Assembly: GCF_030406725.1 (NCBI RefSeq)
Contig: NZ_CP129107.1
Span: forward strand, 744,001-808,000
Direction of reading: 5' to 3'
Length of the DNA: 64,000 nt
Source: Alteriqipengyuania flavescens
Lineage (GTDB): Bacteria; Pseudomonadota; Alphaproteobacteria; Sphingomonadales; Sphingomonadaceae
Shown here: one piece after another, positions 44,352-52,713 of the stretch
Layout: the number at the start of each line of letters is the position of its first letter
Position numbering within the stretch: position 1 is the stretch's first letter
Position numbers and translations under genes: made by a program
Notes under the pieces: generated by a model
What the model was told of the DNA's origin: nothing
Seen by the model: the letters and a program-made list of their open reading frames with translations, nothing else
Database searches by the model: none

Positions 44352-45148
44352 AGGGCGGTTCTCACAGAAAGAAGCTCCGGGAAGAAGCCCCGTTCCAGAA
44401 CCTTGGCGAGATAGGGCACGCCGGGCGTCCCGCCGGTGCCGGTCTTGAAGCCGATGATCCGCTCCACCGTCTTGAGGTGCCCGAACCGCCAGCGCTGGAA
44501 ATGGTATTCGAGATCGACCAGCTTTTCGGCCAGCTCGTAGAGATCCCAGTGTTCTTCCGCGTTGCGATAGATTTCCGCCCATGCCGCCTCGACCGACGGG
44601 TCGTGCGCATAGGCCCCGTCGAGCTTGCGGTTCAGTACCGCGTCGGGGATGTCGAACCCGCGCCGCCGGAGCAAGGCGAGCGACACGTCATAAAGGCTCG
44701 GCCGGGTCAACTCCTCGCGCAGTTTCGCCGCCACGTCTGGTGTCGCCTCGTGCATCGTGACATGGTCGGGATTGCGCCCGCCCAGCATGAATTCCATCAG
44801 GCGGTACTGCGCCGACTGGAAGCCGGAGGAGCTGCCGAGATGCGGGCGCAGCTTGGTGTAATCGGCGGGCGTCATCGTGGCGAGCACGTCCCAGCTGGAA
44901 ATCAGCTGTCCCTGCGCGCGGGCTACGCGGCTCAGCATCTTGAACGCGGGCCGCAGCCGGTCCTTGCCGATCTCCTCGCGCGCCCCGCCGATTTCGGCAA
45001 GGCACAGCTTCAGCCACAATTCGCTGACCTGGTGGATGAGGATGAACAACAGCTCGTCATGCGCGTCCGATGCGGGATGCTGCGCATTCAGGATCCGATC
45101 GAGATCGAGATAGCTGGAGTAGGTTACGTCGTCTGCGGATTCTGCCAT
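44348..45148 (-). CDS. kynA: tryptophan 2,3-dioxygenase
   Basis: Heme enzyme opening the indole ring of tryptophan to N-formylkynurenine; first step of the pathway and first gene of the operon. The 266-residue protein shows TYSSYLDLDRILNAQHP, HDELLFILIHQVSELWLKL and FQSAQYRLMEFMLGG at the substrate side. WRFGHLKTVERIIGFKTGTGGTPG carries the proximal heme histidine. Anthranilate is the predicted product of the operon; no anthranilate dioxygenase is in the window. Confidence 0.97.
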   Translation of the reverse strand: MAESADDVTYSSYLDLDRILNAQHPASDAHDELLFILIHQVSELWLKLCLAEIGGAREEIGKDRLRPAFKMLSRVARAQGQLISSWDVLATMTPADYTKLRPHLGSSSGFQSAQYRLMEFMLGGRNPDHVTMHEATPDVAAKLREELTRPSLYDVSLALLRRRGFDIPDAVLNRKLDGAYAHDPSVEAAWAEIYRNAEEHWDLYELAEKLVDLEYHFQRWRFGHLKTVERIIGFKTGTGGTPGVPYLAKVLERGFFPELLSVRTAL

Positions 45149-45173
45149 GGGCGCGCTATAGGCGCGGACACGG

Positions 45174-45635
45174 TCAGCCGTCTATCGTGCGGTCCGCCGG
45201 ATGGTGCCGGTCGAGGTGCTTCTTCACGATCTTGAGGTTCTTGGTGTTCGACCGGTAGAAGAAGTCGAACGCATCCCCCACGACGGGCACGGCGCCGAGC
45301 AGGCTGTCGAAGCCGACATTGCCCGCCATGCGGAGCAGCTTCCACTTCGGCATGCCGAGGTTCTTCGCTTCCCACACGATATAGGCGCCCATCGCCATCG
45401 TCACGAAGTCGCCGACCACCGGGATCAGGCCCGCCACCGCGTCGAGGCCGACCGGGCGGTTCCAGCCCGGGATGACGAAGCTGCGCTCCAGCAAGGCTTC
45501 CATCGCCTCGATCCGGCGGCGGATGGAGGCCGGGTCGTTGCCGACCGGCAGGTCCAAGCCCATCGGGCGCGCGCGGCCGCTTTCGAAGCCGTCGCGGCGG
45601 TCGTCGTCGGGGATCGGGGTCAGCGGGTTGCTCAT
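45174..45635 (-). CDS. DUF4112 domain membrane protein
   Basis: A 153-residue protein matching DUF4112: RIEAMEALLERSFVIPGWNRPVGLDAVAGLIPVVGDFVTMAMGAYIVWEAK and FDSLLGAVPVVGDAFDFFYRSNTKNLKIVKKHL. Two hydrophobic, glycine-rich helices with the repeated P-V-V-G-D turn suggest an internally duplicated membrane hairpin. Function unknown. It follows the solute-binding lipoprotein by five bases on the same strand and ends 25 bases before kynA. Confidence 0.85.
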   Translation of the reverse strand: MSNPLTPIPDDDRRDGFESGRARPMGLDLPVGNDPASIRRRIEAMEALLERSFVIPGWNRPVGLDAVAGLIPVVGDFVTMAMGAYIVWEAKNLGMPKWKLLRMAGNVGFDSLLGAVPVVGDAFDFFYRSNTKNLKIVKKHLDRHHPADRTIDG

Positions 45636-45640
45636 GTGTG

Positions 45641-47122
45641 TTAGTTGGGGACGACACCCAGCGGTGGCAAGGGATGGAAGCCTGCGGCGTTGGGCGCGAA
45701 ACCCGTCACGGCGGCGCGCGCCAGCGACCAGCGCAGCGGCTGGCCGAGGTTGATGAACACCTCCGCTGCGGTCAGCTCGGCTTCCGCCTCGCGCAGCAGG
45801 CGCTCGTATTCCGCGTCCGTTTCGGCGGCCAGCGCCTCTTCCACCAGCGAATCGGCATATCCGGAGCACGCCCCCTGCCCCGCGCCGCACGCCAGCTGGT
45901 TGAGGTACCACCGCGCCGCCGGATAGCGGGCCACTCGGTCGACCAGCACGAGGTCGCCAGTCTGCCCTTCCGCCGCGCGACGCAGCGGCACGCCGATGGC
46001 CGCGAAATCGCCCGCCAGCGCGTTGAAGATCTGCTCCGCGCCCGGACCGCGCGGCATGGCAATGGTGAAGGCGATAGTGCTTTCGCCGTTGGCGGAACGC
46101 CACTGGGCCAGGCGCCGCCGGGCCACTTCCCGCCGCTGGTCCAGCGTAAGCGTGGTCCAGCCCGGCTGCTGGCTGGCATCGAGCCGCGAAAGATCGGCCG
46201 GGACCGGGACGGCGCGCGGCGTCCAGCCGGACAGGTTGAACCCTTCGATCAGCCCGTCGCGGTCGATCGCCATCGACAGCGCCTCGCGACCCTGCGGCAG
46301 CGCCAGGAACCCGGTCGGGCGCAGCACGCGGATGCCGAAGAGGCCCTGCGCCGCATCGAGGCGCACGGTGCCGCGCGACAGGGTGCCCGACGGTGCGAGC
46401 GGATAGGTCGAGATCGTGCCGCCCAGCAGGACGTCGAGTGCGCCGTCGGAAAACATTTCCACCCCGCGTGCGGCGTCTACCGGCACCAGCCGCACGGGGC
46501 GCACCATGTCCTCCCACCGGCGCGGCAACGGCATGCCGAGGAGCTGCGGGTCGGTTGCCGCCAGCATCGCTTCGGCACCGCTGCGTTCCGCCGTCATTGC
46601 GCCGCGCGGCGGATCGCCGTCGGAAATGGCAAGCTCCGGCTGGGCCAACAGGGCGAGGAATTGCGGCATCGGCGCCTTCAGCCGGATTTCGACGACCCTG
46701 CCCGCCATCGCGCGCACCTCGTCCACGATAGCAAGGTCGCGTCCAAGCGAGGTGCCGGAAAGCGCCATGATCCGGCGCTCCAGCGCACCCGCGACGGCGC
46801 GCGCGGTCACCGGCTCGCCATCGCCGAACTGGCCGTTGCGCAGGCGAAATATGTAGCTGCGCCCGTCATCGGTGACGATCCAGCTTTCGGCGAGCGCCGG
46901 CACCGCACTGGCGTTCTCGTCGAGCCCGACCAGCCCGTCGGCCACTGCGGCACGATAGGTTTGCGCGGCGGGCGACAGACGGATGCCGCCGGCAAAAACG
47001 CTGGCGGGTGTTCCGACGATACCGACCGCGATTTCCTCGTCAGCACCGCCCGAACACGCGGCCAGCGCCAGCACCGCCAATGCTGCGGCGATCGCTTTGT
47101 AACGTTGGGTCCGGCGGATCAT
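45641..47122 (-). CDS. ABC transporter substrate-binding lipoprotein, family 5 (peptide/nickel type)
   Basis: A 493-residue exported lipoprotein (signal AIAAALAVLALAAC, Cys23) with the SBP_bac_5 fold: YRAAVADGLVGLDENASAVPALAESWIVTDDGRSYIFRLRNGQFGDGEPV at the N-terminal lobe and REALSMAIDRDGLIEGF in the middle. Usual partners are DppBCDF-type permeases and ATPases, but none is adjacent, so it is an orphan binding protein. The ligand is unknown. Confidence 0.88.
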   Translation of the reverse strand: MIRRTQRYKAIAAALAVLALAACSGGADEEIAVGIVGTPASVFAGGIRLSPAAQTYRAAVADGLVGLDENASAVPALAESWIVTDDGRSYIFRLRNGQFGDGEPVTARAVAGALERRIMALSGTSLGRDLAIVDEVRAMAGRVVEIRLKAPMPQFLALLAQPELAISDGDPPRGAMTAERSGAEAMLAATDPQLLGMPLPRRWEDMVRPVRLVPVDAARGVEMFSDGALDVLLGGTISTYPLAPSGTLSRGTVRLDAAQGLFGIRVLRPTGFLALPQGREALSMAIDRDGLIEGFNLSGWTPRAVPVPADLSRLDASQQPGWTTLTLDQRREVARRRLAQWRSANGESTIAFTIAMPRGPGAEQIFNALAGDFAAIGVPLRRAAEGQTGDLVLVDRVARYPAARWYLNQLACGAGQGACSGYADSLVEEALAAETDAEYERLLREAEAELTAAEVFINLGQPLRWSLARAAVTGFAPNAAGFHPLPPLGVVPN

Positions 47123-47183
47123 CCCGCCCTGCTAGCAAGCGCGAGCGAGCCGGTCAGCCGGAAACTGGGCCGGCCAGGGCAGG

Positions 47184-47549
47184 CTAGATCTTGCGGAGCA
47201 AGGAAGGGTCGCGCGCGCTGTCCAGCACGGGGCGGGTGAAGCGCGGCGATGCAAGGTCGCTATTCCCCACCGGGGCACGGACCAGCTTGGGGTCGATGTT
47301 ATCGGTAAAAGCGATGCCGAAGCGGTTGCCCTGCAGCCATGCGACGACCCCGTCGACCTTGCCGACATTGCGCAATTCGACGCTGACTTTTTCGCCGCGC
47401 TGCACCGGGGCGGAGCCTTCGGCCATCATCCCGCCTTCGGACAGGTTGCGGACCTTCACGCGGTGCACGTCGCTGCTGCCGGCCACAGTCAGGTCGCTGA
47501 GGACGAACAGGCTGTCACGGGACAGGTTGCGGGTGCCGACGTTGCTCAT
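47184..47549 (-). CDS. PilZ domain protein
   Basis: A 121-residue protein with a single PilZ-like barrel: RDSLFVLSDLTVAGSSDVHRVKVRNLSEGGMMAEGS and the later GVVAWLQGNRFGIAF. The N-SxxG part of the c-di-GMP motif is present as NLSEGGM. The preceding RxxxR is weak (VHRVKVR is the closest), so nucleotide binding is uncertain. The start follows CCGGAG. It is probably an independent gene between the solute-binding protein and DksA. Confidence 0.8.
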   Translation of the reverse strand: MSNVGTRNLSRDSLFVLSDLTVAGSSDVHRVKVRNLSEGGMMAEGSAPVQRGEKVSVELRNVGKVDGVVAWLQGNRFGIAFTDNIDPKLVRAPVGNSDLASPRFTRPVLDSARDPSLLRKI

Positions 47550-47664
47550 GGATCTCCGGTCCTGGCGTTGACTCCGCCGGCTGTCCGGCAAAGCGTTTCA
47601 CTTCGCGGATTTACGCCGCCAGAATCGAATAAAGGGTTAACCGGGCGGTATTCTTCGCGCGATT

Positions 47665-48087
47665 TCAGTCGTCGCGGGAAATGCGTTCGCGCCGCTCGTG
47701 CGCTTCCTGCGCTTCGACGGTCATCGTGGCGATGGGGCGTGCGATCAGGCGGCCGAGGCCGATGGGATCGCCGGTTACCTCGCAATAGCCGTATTCGCCT
47801 TCGTCGATGCGGCGCAGCGCGGAATCGATCTTGGAAATCAGCTTGCGCTGGCGATCGCGGGTCCTGAGCTCGATCGACCAGTCGGTTTCGCTGGATGCGC
47901 GATCGTTGGGATCGGGTTCGCGCAAGGGGCCGGACTGGAGCGATTGCAGCGTGCCTTCGGAAGCGGACAGGATCGATTTCTTCCAGTCGGTCAGCAGGCC
48001 TCGAAAATATTCGAGCTGCCGCTCGGACATGTACTCCTCGCTTTCGCTGGGTACGTAGTCTTCGGCAACGGCTTGTTTTCCTGCCAC
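47665..48087 (-). CDS. dksA: DksA family RNA polymerase-binding regulator with reduced zinc finger
   Basis: Works with ppGpp in the polymerase secondary channel during the stringent response. The GTG start at 48087 (RBS AAAGGA) gives 140 residues with the coiled coil (YFRGLLTDWKKSILSASEGTLQSL, then DPNDRASSETDWSIELRTRDRQRKLISKID), whose tip carries the conserved Asp-x-x-Asp/Ala-like ETD. The C-terminal finger keeps one of four cysteines: CEVTGDP replaces CxxC and TMTVEAQ replaces the second CxxC. A zinc-independent fold is therefore likely. Confidence 0.93.
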   Translation of the reverse strand: MAGKQAVAEDYVPSESEEYMSERQLEYFRGLLTDWKKSILSASEGTLQSLQSGPLREPDPNDRASSETDWSIELRTRDRQRKLISKIDSALRRIDEGEYGYCEVTGDPIGLGRLIARPIATMTVEAQEAHERRERISRDD

Positions 48088-48268
48088 TTCGATCCTTTCG
48101 GCCGCGCGGGCGGCCTGTCCCGTTTCATCCCCGTACCGGCCATGTGAGCCGGTGAATCGCCATCCGTTCTCCCCCGGATGGCGCGCCTATAGGCATTGCG
48201 CCAAGGCCGCACAAGACGGATGCTCGCAGCGGGTGCGGAGAGCGGCAGGACCCAAAGCCGAACCTGCG

Positions 48269-48283
48269 TTAACCATTTATTGA
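48269..48283 (+). promoter_or_regulatory. candidate CtrA box
   Basis: TTAA-CCATTTA-TTGA matches the full CtrA consensus TTAA-N7-TTAA at seven of eight positions. It lies 64 bases before the Sel1 gene start, in an AT-rich patch of the divergent dksA-Sel1 spacer. Confidence 0.45.
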
Positions 48284-48347
48284 CCATAACTTTCCACTGT
48301 CGTGCCACCAGCCCGAAAGGGCGCGCATGAACCGGGGGAACAGGGGC

Positions 48348-48680
48348 ATGAAAATCGCATTCGAGCAGGACTTCGCATCTGCCTGTGACACGCAAAGCAA
48401 GATCGCCGCCGACGCATTGGTGGCCAGCTGCCTGGCAGCCGCAGGGGACGGCGATCCGGGCGCCTATTACGATCTCGGCATCGCCTTTTCGACCGGTAGC
48501 CACGGCGCATCGTGCGACCTTGTCGAAGCGCACAAGTGGTTCAACCTCGCCGCAGTCGACGGGCATGAAGAGGCCGCGCAATGCCGCGCCGACATCTCCG
48601 ACGAGATGACCGCCCGCGAGATTGCCGAAGCCCAGCGCCGCGCCCGCGAATGGCTGTCCGCCAGCCGCCGCGCCGCCTGA
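48348..48680 (+). CDS. small Sel1-repeat protein
   Basis: A 110-residue protein built around one Sel1/TPR-like repeat (DPGAYYDLGIAFSTGSHGASCDLVEAHKWFNLAAVDGHEEAAQCR) followed by a charged helix. No signal peptide. ATG 48348 has AGGGG just ahead; a second ATG at 48327 is possible. Sel1 proteins are adaptors in signalling. The possible CtrA box upstream suggests cell-cycle control, but this is inference. Confidence 0.75.
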   Translation: MKIAFEQDFASACDTQSKIAADALVASCLAAAGDGDPGAYYDLGIAFSTGSHGASCDLVEAHKWFNLAAVDGHEEAAQCRADISDEMTAREIAEAQRRAREWLSASRRAA

Positions 48681-49817
48681 CTACCCGCCTTTCCTGAACG
48701 GCGTCCGTTCGCCAAGGAACATCCGGTCGGTTTCCACCCCGGCGCGCTCGCGCTCGAGGAAATCGGCCACGGCGCTACGAAAGCCCGGATCGGGCATCCA
48801 GTGCGCCGACACGGTTTCGACCGGTTCATAGCCGCGGGCAAGCTTGTGTCCGCCCTGCGCCCCCGCCTCCACCCGCGAGAGGCCGCGCGCGATGGCGACG
48901 TCGATCGCCTGGTAATAGCATAGCTCGAAATGCAGGAACGGGCGGTCTTCGGTGCAGCCCCAATAACGCCCGTACAGCGCATCCTCGCCGATGAAATTGA
49001 GCGCCCCTGCCACCGGCGCGCCCTCTGCCAGCGCCAGCATAAGGACGAGATCCTCCCCCATCCGCTCGCCGAACAGGTCGAAGGCCGCGCGCGTCAGGTA
49101 AGGCGTGCCCCATTTGCGCGCGCCGGTATCCTGGTAGAACACCCAGAACGCGTCCCAATGCCCGGCCTTTATCTCGTCGCCGGTGAGGTGGACGATCTCC
49201 AATCCCTCGACAGCGCGGGCGCGTTCCTTGCGGATCGCCTTGCGCTTGCGGCTGGCGAGGTCGGCGAGGAACCCGTCGAAATCGGCATAGTCGCGGTTGT
49301 GCCAGTGGAACTGGATATCGCTGCGCAAAAGCCAGCCGGCATCTTCGAACAGGGCTTGCTGTGCCGGTTCGATGAAAGTCGCATGCGCGCTCGACCAGTC
49401 GTGCCGCGCGACCACTTGCCGGGCGGCGGCGAGCAGTGCCGGGGCGAGGTCGGTGTCGCCAAGGATGCGCGGACCCGTGGCGGGGGTGAACGGCACGCTG
49501 ATCTGCAGCTTGGGATAGTAATCGCCCCCTGCCCGCTCCCACGCGTCGGCCCAGGCGTGGTCGAACACATATTCGCCCTGGCTGTGCCCCTTGGCATAGG
49601 CCGGCAGCGCTGCGCGCGGCGCGCCGTTTTCGTTACGCACCACCAGCGGGATGGCCTGCCAGCCGGTCCCGGGGCCGACACTGCCCGAATCCTCGAGCGC
49701 GGAAAGGAAGCCATGTTTCACGAAAGGATTGGCGGTGCCCGCCATCGCGTCCCATTCGGCGGCCGTGAAGGCCGACACGCCGGGCGCCAGTTCGACGGTC
49801 CATTCGCGGTCCGCCAT
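48681..49817 (-). CDS. GNAT-superfamily acyltransferase, FemAB/DUF482-like
   Basis: A 378-residue protein of the 'peptidogalycan biosynthesis' DUF482 group with a double GNAT fold. Typical stretches are NPFVKHGFLSALEDSGSVGPGTGW near the start, VFDHAWADAWERAGGDYYPKLQISVPFTPATGPR, FQFHWHNRDYADFDGFLADLASRKRKAIRKER and GRYWGCTEDRPFLHFELCYYQAIDVAI. Natural substrate unknown. It ends directly against the convergent Sel1 gene and is five bases downstream of the GDPD gene. Confidence 0.88.
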   Translation of the reverse strand: MADREWTVELAPGVSAFTAAEWDAMAGTANPFVKHGFLSALEDSGSVGPGTGWQAIPLVVRNENGAPRAALPAYAKGHSQGEYVFDHAWADAWERAGGDYYPKLQISVPFTPATGPRILGDTDLAPALLAAARQVVARHDWSSAHATFIEPAQQALFEDAGWLLRSDIQFHWHNRDYADFDGFLADLASRKRKAIRKERARAVEGLEIVHLTGDEIKAGHWDAFWVFYQDTGARKWGTPYLTRAAFDLFGERMGEDLVLMLALAEGAPVAGALNFIGEDALYGRYWGCTEDRPFLHFELCYYQAIDVAIARGLSRVEAGAQGGHKLARGYEPVETVSAHWMPDPGFRSAVADFLERERAGVETDRMFLGERTPFRKGG

Positions 49818-49822
49818 GATGG

Positions 49823-50584
49823 TCAGAAGCCTTGAGCTTCGGCGATCGGCGTTGCGCCGGCGTCCAGCGCGGCGCGGCGCAAGTCGGGCGTCTTCACGGT
49901 CCAGCTGAGCAGCGGCAGCCCGCGCCGCCGCTGGCTTTCGGCAAAGCGGCTGGGCAGGTCGCGGACGTCGTAGGCGAGAAAATCGGGCCGCGCGTGCCAC
50001 AGGGCGAGATGGCGGCGCAGGCGACCCATGAGCGTGCGGTGGCCTTCTTCCGTCACTACCAGCCCGCGCACGATATGGGGGGCATGCGCCGCGAACCAGC
50101 GGCACACGCGCGGATCGAAGCTCATCACCGCCGCCCTGCCGCGATAACCCTCCAGCGCGCGGCGCACGGCCATGCAGGGGGTAACGACCCGGCGGTCGTC
50201 CTTGGACTTGATCTCGACCAGCACGGGCACTTGCCCGGCGACCTGGTCGAGGAAAGCAGCGAGCGTCGGGATCGTGTCATTGCTGCCTTTCAGGGGCATG
50301 GCGGCGAGCACTTTCGCGCTGTATTTCGCGGTCTCGCCCACCGCGCCGGTCAGCCTTTCCAGCGTCCAGTCATGGAAGACCACGACTTCGCGGTCTGCCG
50401 AGCGCTGGACGTCGCATTCGATGCCGAGCCCGCATTCGATCGCGGCGGCGAAGGCGCTGCGCGAATTCTCGATCCGCCCGTCGTCATGCAATCCCCGGTG
50501 GGCGTATTCCTGCTGCGTCAGCCACGCGACCCGCGATGGCTTGGGCGCAGGGGAAAGCAGGCGATCAAGCAGGCTTGACGGCAA
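49823..50584 (-). CDS. ugpQ: glycerophosphodiester phosphodiesterase
   Basis: Hydrolyses deacylated phospholipids to glycerol-3-phosphate. The TIM-barrel motifs are present: YAHRGLHDDGRIENSRSAF with the catalytic His/Arg, GLGIECDVQRSADREVVVFHDWTLERLTG, VLVEIKS and LLSWTVKTP at the end. There is no ATG near the start; a TTG at 50584, inside the 3' end of ridA, gives 253 residues and is the best canonical choice, while homology would also fit a CTG at 50572. The gene overlaps ridA and is likely coupled to it. Confidence 0.88.
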   Translation of the reverse strand: MPSSLLDRLLSPAPKPSRVAWLTQQEYAHRGLHDDGRIENSRSAFAAAIECGLGIECDVQRSADREVVVFHDWTLERLTGAVGETAKYSAKVLAAMPLKGSNDTIPTLAAFLDQVAGQVPVLVEIKSKDDRRVVTPCMAVRRALEGYRGRAAVMSFDPRVCRWFAAHAPHIVRGLVVTEEGHRTLMGRLRRHLALWHARPDFLAYDVRDLPSRFAESQRRRGLPLLSWTVKTPDLRRAALDAGATPIAEAQGF

Positions 50585-51026
50585 CGATCGCGTCCACTTC
50601 CACAGCGGCGCCGAGCGGGAGGGCAGGCACGCCCACGGCGCTGCGGGCATGCTGCCCGGCCTCGCCGAAAATATCCGCCATCAGGTCGCTCGCCCCGTTC
50701 ACCACCTTGGGCTGGTCGGTGAAATGCGGGTCGCTGGCGACGAAGCCGCCGAGCTTGAGCACCTGTTCCACCCGGTCGAGCGAACCCAGCGTCTCTTTCA
50801 GCTGGGCGAGGATCATCAGGCCGCAGGCGCGCGCGGCCTCCACACCCTGGTCGAGCCCGACATCGTTGCCCAGCGTGCCGGTGACGAGCTGGTCGTTCAC
50901 GAACGGCAACTGGCCCGAAACATAAGCGATCCCGCAGTGGATCATCACCGGGCGATAGCTGGCGACCGGGGCCGCGGCCTTCGGCAGCACGATGCCGCGC
51001 GCGGCCAGTGTGTCTTCGATGCTCAT
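50565..51026 (-). CDS. RidA/YjgF family protein
   Basis: A 153-residue RidA-type protein (reactive enamine/imine deaminase superfamily) of the longer subgroup: GIVLPKAAAPVASYRPVMIHCGIAYVSGQLP, VEAARACGLMILAQLKETLGSLDRVEQVLKL, and the C-terminal RSAVGVPALPLGAAVEVDAIV with the conserved arginine that binds substrate carboxylates. Its start overlaps the HAD gene stop by four bases and its end overlaps ugpQ, so it is part of a minus-strand operon. Confidence 0.93.
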   Translation of the reverse strand: MSIEDTLAARGIVLPKAAAPVASYRPVMIHCGIAYVSGQLPFVNDQLVTGTLGNDVGLDQGVEAARACGLMILAQLKETLGSLDRVEQVLKLGGFVASDPHFTDQPKVVNGASDLMADIFGEAGQHARSAVGVPALPLGAAVEVDAIVAVKPA

Positions 51027-51661
51027 GCAGCAGCCTCCCTGTTCTTCACCACCCGCTCCAGCAACCACGGCAGCGCTTCCGCCCAGCTGTCGAGCCGCGC
51101 ATCGGCGTGGCCCGCCTCGTGCGCGCAATCGATATGCGGTGCCAGCTCCGGCTCCCCGCACAGGTGCAGCGTGGTGACGTGCGGCACGGTCTCGCGCGCG
51201 GATTTATGGTGCTGCGGCAGGTCGTCGATGAAATAGACCTCGCTCGGCGCATGCTCTTCCACGATGGCCGCCAGCGCCGGGCCCTTGGGACCCTGGTTGG
51301 TATAGACCTTCGCCTCGATCCCGTGCGCGGCCAGCTGCTGCGCCCGCATCTCGCGGTGGTTGTCCGTCAGGTTTGTCAGGATCACGATGTCGGCGTGTTC
51401 GCTGAGCGTATTCAGGGCCTCCACCGCGCCGGGGATAGGTGTCTGGCGCCCCATCTCCGTATCGAAGAACGCGCGCAGCAGGCGCCAGATGTCCTTTTCG
51501 CCGACCGGCTCGCCGCTGTCCCGCCAGCGCATCGCCTCGGCGAAATTGTTGCTGCCGACAGTGAAGTCGACACCCTGCGTCTCGTCCAGCCAGTCGCGGA
51601 ACGGGCCGACCATGAACAGCAGGACTTCGTCGCAGTCGGAAACGATAAGTGGGCGACTCAT
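51023..51661 (-). CDS. HAD family hydrolase
   Basis: A 212-residue haloacid-dehalogenase-type phosphatase. The nucleophile motif is VSDCDEVLLF (Asp, then Asp at +2), the second motif is VILTNLTDN and the third VYFIDDLPQHH with two acidic Mg ligands. The ATG at 51661 overlaps the DUF3572 stop (ATGA). Located in the operon DUF3572-HAD-ridA-ugpQ; a metabolite-repair or phosphate-scavenging role is possible, but the substrate is unknown. Confidence 0.88.
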   Translation of the reverse strand: MSRPLIVSDCDEVLLFMVGPFRDWLDETQGVDFTVGSNNFAEAMRWRDSGEPVGEKDIWRLLRAFFDTEMGRQTPIPGAVEALNTLSEHADIVILTNLTDNHREMRAQQLAAHGIEAKVYTNQGPKGPALAAIVEEHAPSEVYFIDDLPQHHKSARETVPHVTTLHLCGEPELAPHIDCAHEAGHADARLDSWAEALPWLLERVVKNREAAA

Positions 51662-51936
51662 GCGCAAAGCTCCTGTTTCGCGGCGACAATCGCCTGCGGA
51701 TCGACGCCCAGCGCATCGGCGCAGGCGACGAGATCGGGTTCGTGGTTCGACAGGAATTCCAGCACGGAGCCAAGCACGGCAGGATCGCCCAGCCCGGCAC
51801 GCAAATCGGCAGCTTCCAGCCCGGTCAGGGCGAGCAGCCGGTGGGCGCGGTCATCGTCCCCCAGCACCCAGCCGAGCACGGCGAGGGCCAGGGCATGCGG
51901 GTCCGCAGCAGTCGGTGAAGATCGGTCGCGAAGAAT
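51658..51936 (-). CDS. DUF3572 family protein, apparent ATT start
   Basis: The recognisable DUF3572 region includes DPHALALAVLGWVLGDDDRAHRLLALTGLEAADLRAGLGDPAVLGSVLEFLSNHEPDLVACADALG. The first ordinary start codon in frame (GTG at 51879) falls inside this conserved block. Nineteen codons upstream, an ATT at 51934-51936 sits six bases after a strong AGGAG, giving 92 residues, the usual family length. I therefore place the start there. Function of the family is unknown; it heads the operon with HAD, RidA and UgpQ. Confidence 0.75.
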   Translation of the reverse strand: MLRDRSSPTAADPHALALAVLGWVLGDDDRAHRLLALTGLEAADLRAGLGDPAVLGSVLEFLSNHEPDLVACADALGVDPQAIVAAKQELCA

Positions 51937-51994
51937 TGTCAGCTCCTGTCTCGGGGGCTAGGTGGTGAGGCCCATCACCGGAGGCAACCCACGA

Positions 51995-52396
51995 GTGACG
52001 AAGCGTATCCTGCTTGTCGAGGACAACGATCTCAACCGCAAGCTGTTCGGCGACGTGCTGAAGGCGGGCGGCCACGACGTCATGCCCATCGCCGACGGCA
52101 GCCAGGCGCTGGAGGCGATGCGCCGCTTCGGCCCCGATCTCGTCATCATGGACATCCAGCTGCCCAATATCTCCGGCCTTGACCTGATTGCGGAAATCCG
52201 CCGCGATCCGGCATTGAAGGCTGTGCCGGTGCTGGCGGTAACCGCCTATGCCGGCAAGGGCGACGAGGAAAAGATCCGCGACGCCGGGGCGGACAATTAC
52301 CTCGCCAAGCCGGTCAGCATCGGGCCGTTCATGCAGGCGGTGAACGCGCTGCTGGCACCGGCGCCCGGCACCACGCTCAGCGCGGCCCCGGCCTGA
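51995..52396 (+). CDS. divK: single-domain response regulator, DivK-like
   Basis: A 133-residue receiver-only protein. The GTG start at 51995, ten bases after GGAGG, gives TKRILLVEDNDLNRKLFGDVLKAGGHDV, close to Caulobacter DivK. The phospho-acceptor is Asp53 in LVIMDIQLPNISGLD, with Thr in VTAYAGKGDE and Lys in NYLAKPVS. DivK links the DivJ/PleC kinases to CtrA phosphorylation, and CtrA itself is at 30.7 kb. The C-terminus has an extra Ala/Pro-rich tail of about ten residues. Confidence 0.9.
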   Translation: MTKRILLVEDNDLNRKLFGDVLKAGGHDVMPIADGSQALEAMRRFGPDLVIMDIQLPNISGLDLIAEIRRDPALKAVPVLAVTAYAGKGDEEKIRDAGADNYLAKPVSIGPFMQAVNALLAPAPGTTLSAAPA

Positions 52397-52466
52397 CGGA
52401 TTCCTTGACTTGCGCCGCCGGCGGGGCTTTGGCGCGAGGTCAGACAGTTTCAGGAGCATCCTCCCC

Positions 52467-52709
52467 ATGGACAGAGCCGAAGTCGACGCCAAGATCCGAA
52501 CGTTGGTGGAGCCCTTCAACAAGAAGGGCATCGCGATCACCGAAGACACCACTTTCCAGAACGACCTCGAATTCGACAGCCTGACGGTGATGGATTTCGT
52601 CGCTGCGATCGAGGACGAATTCGACATCCTCATCTCGATGAACCAGCAGGCCGAAATCGAGACCTGGGGCCAGCTGGTCGACGCCGTCACCAAGCTGCAG
52701 GCGGACTGA
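52467..52709 (+). CDS. acyl carrier protein dedicated to sphingolipid synthesis
   Basis: An 80-residue ACP with the phosphopantetheine serine at Ser38 in LEFDSLTVMDFVAAIEDEF. It differs from housekeeping AcpP (which has GADSLD), and it is four bases upstream of the serine palmitoyltransferase gene. In Sphingomonadales and Caulobacter such an SPT-linked ACP supplies the acyl donor for ketosphinganine formation. Confidence 0.92.
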   Translation: MDRAEVDAKIRTLVEPFNKKGIAITEDTTFQNDLEFDSLTVMDFVAAIEDEFDILISMNQQAEIETWGQLVDAVTKLQAD

Positions 52710-52713
52710 CGCC

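Noticed and set aside
45149-45173. Promoter or attenuator for the kyn operon
   Set aside because: Only 25 bases separate kynA from the upstream DUF4112 gene on the same strand, and no hairpin or promoter elements are seen; the operon may be read from further upstream.
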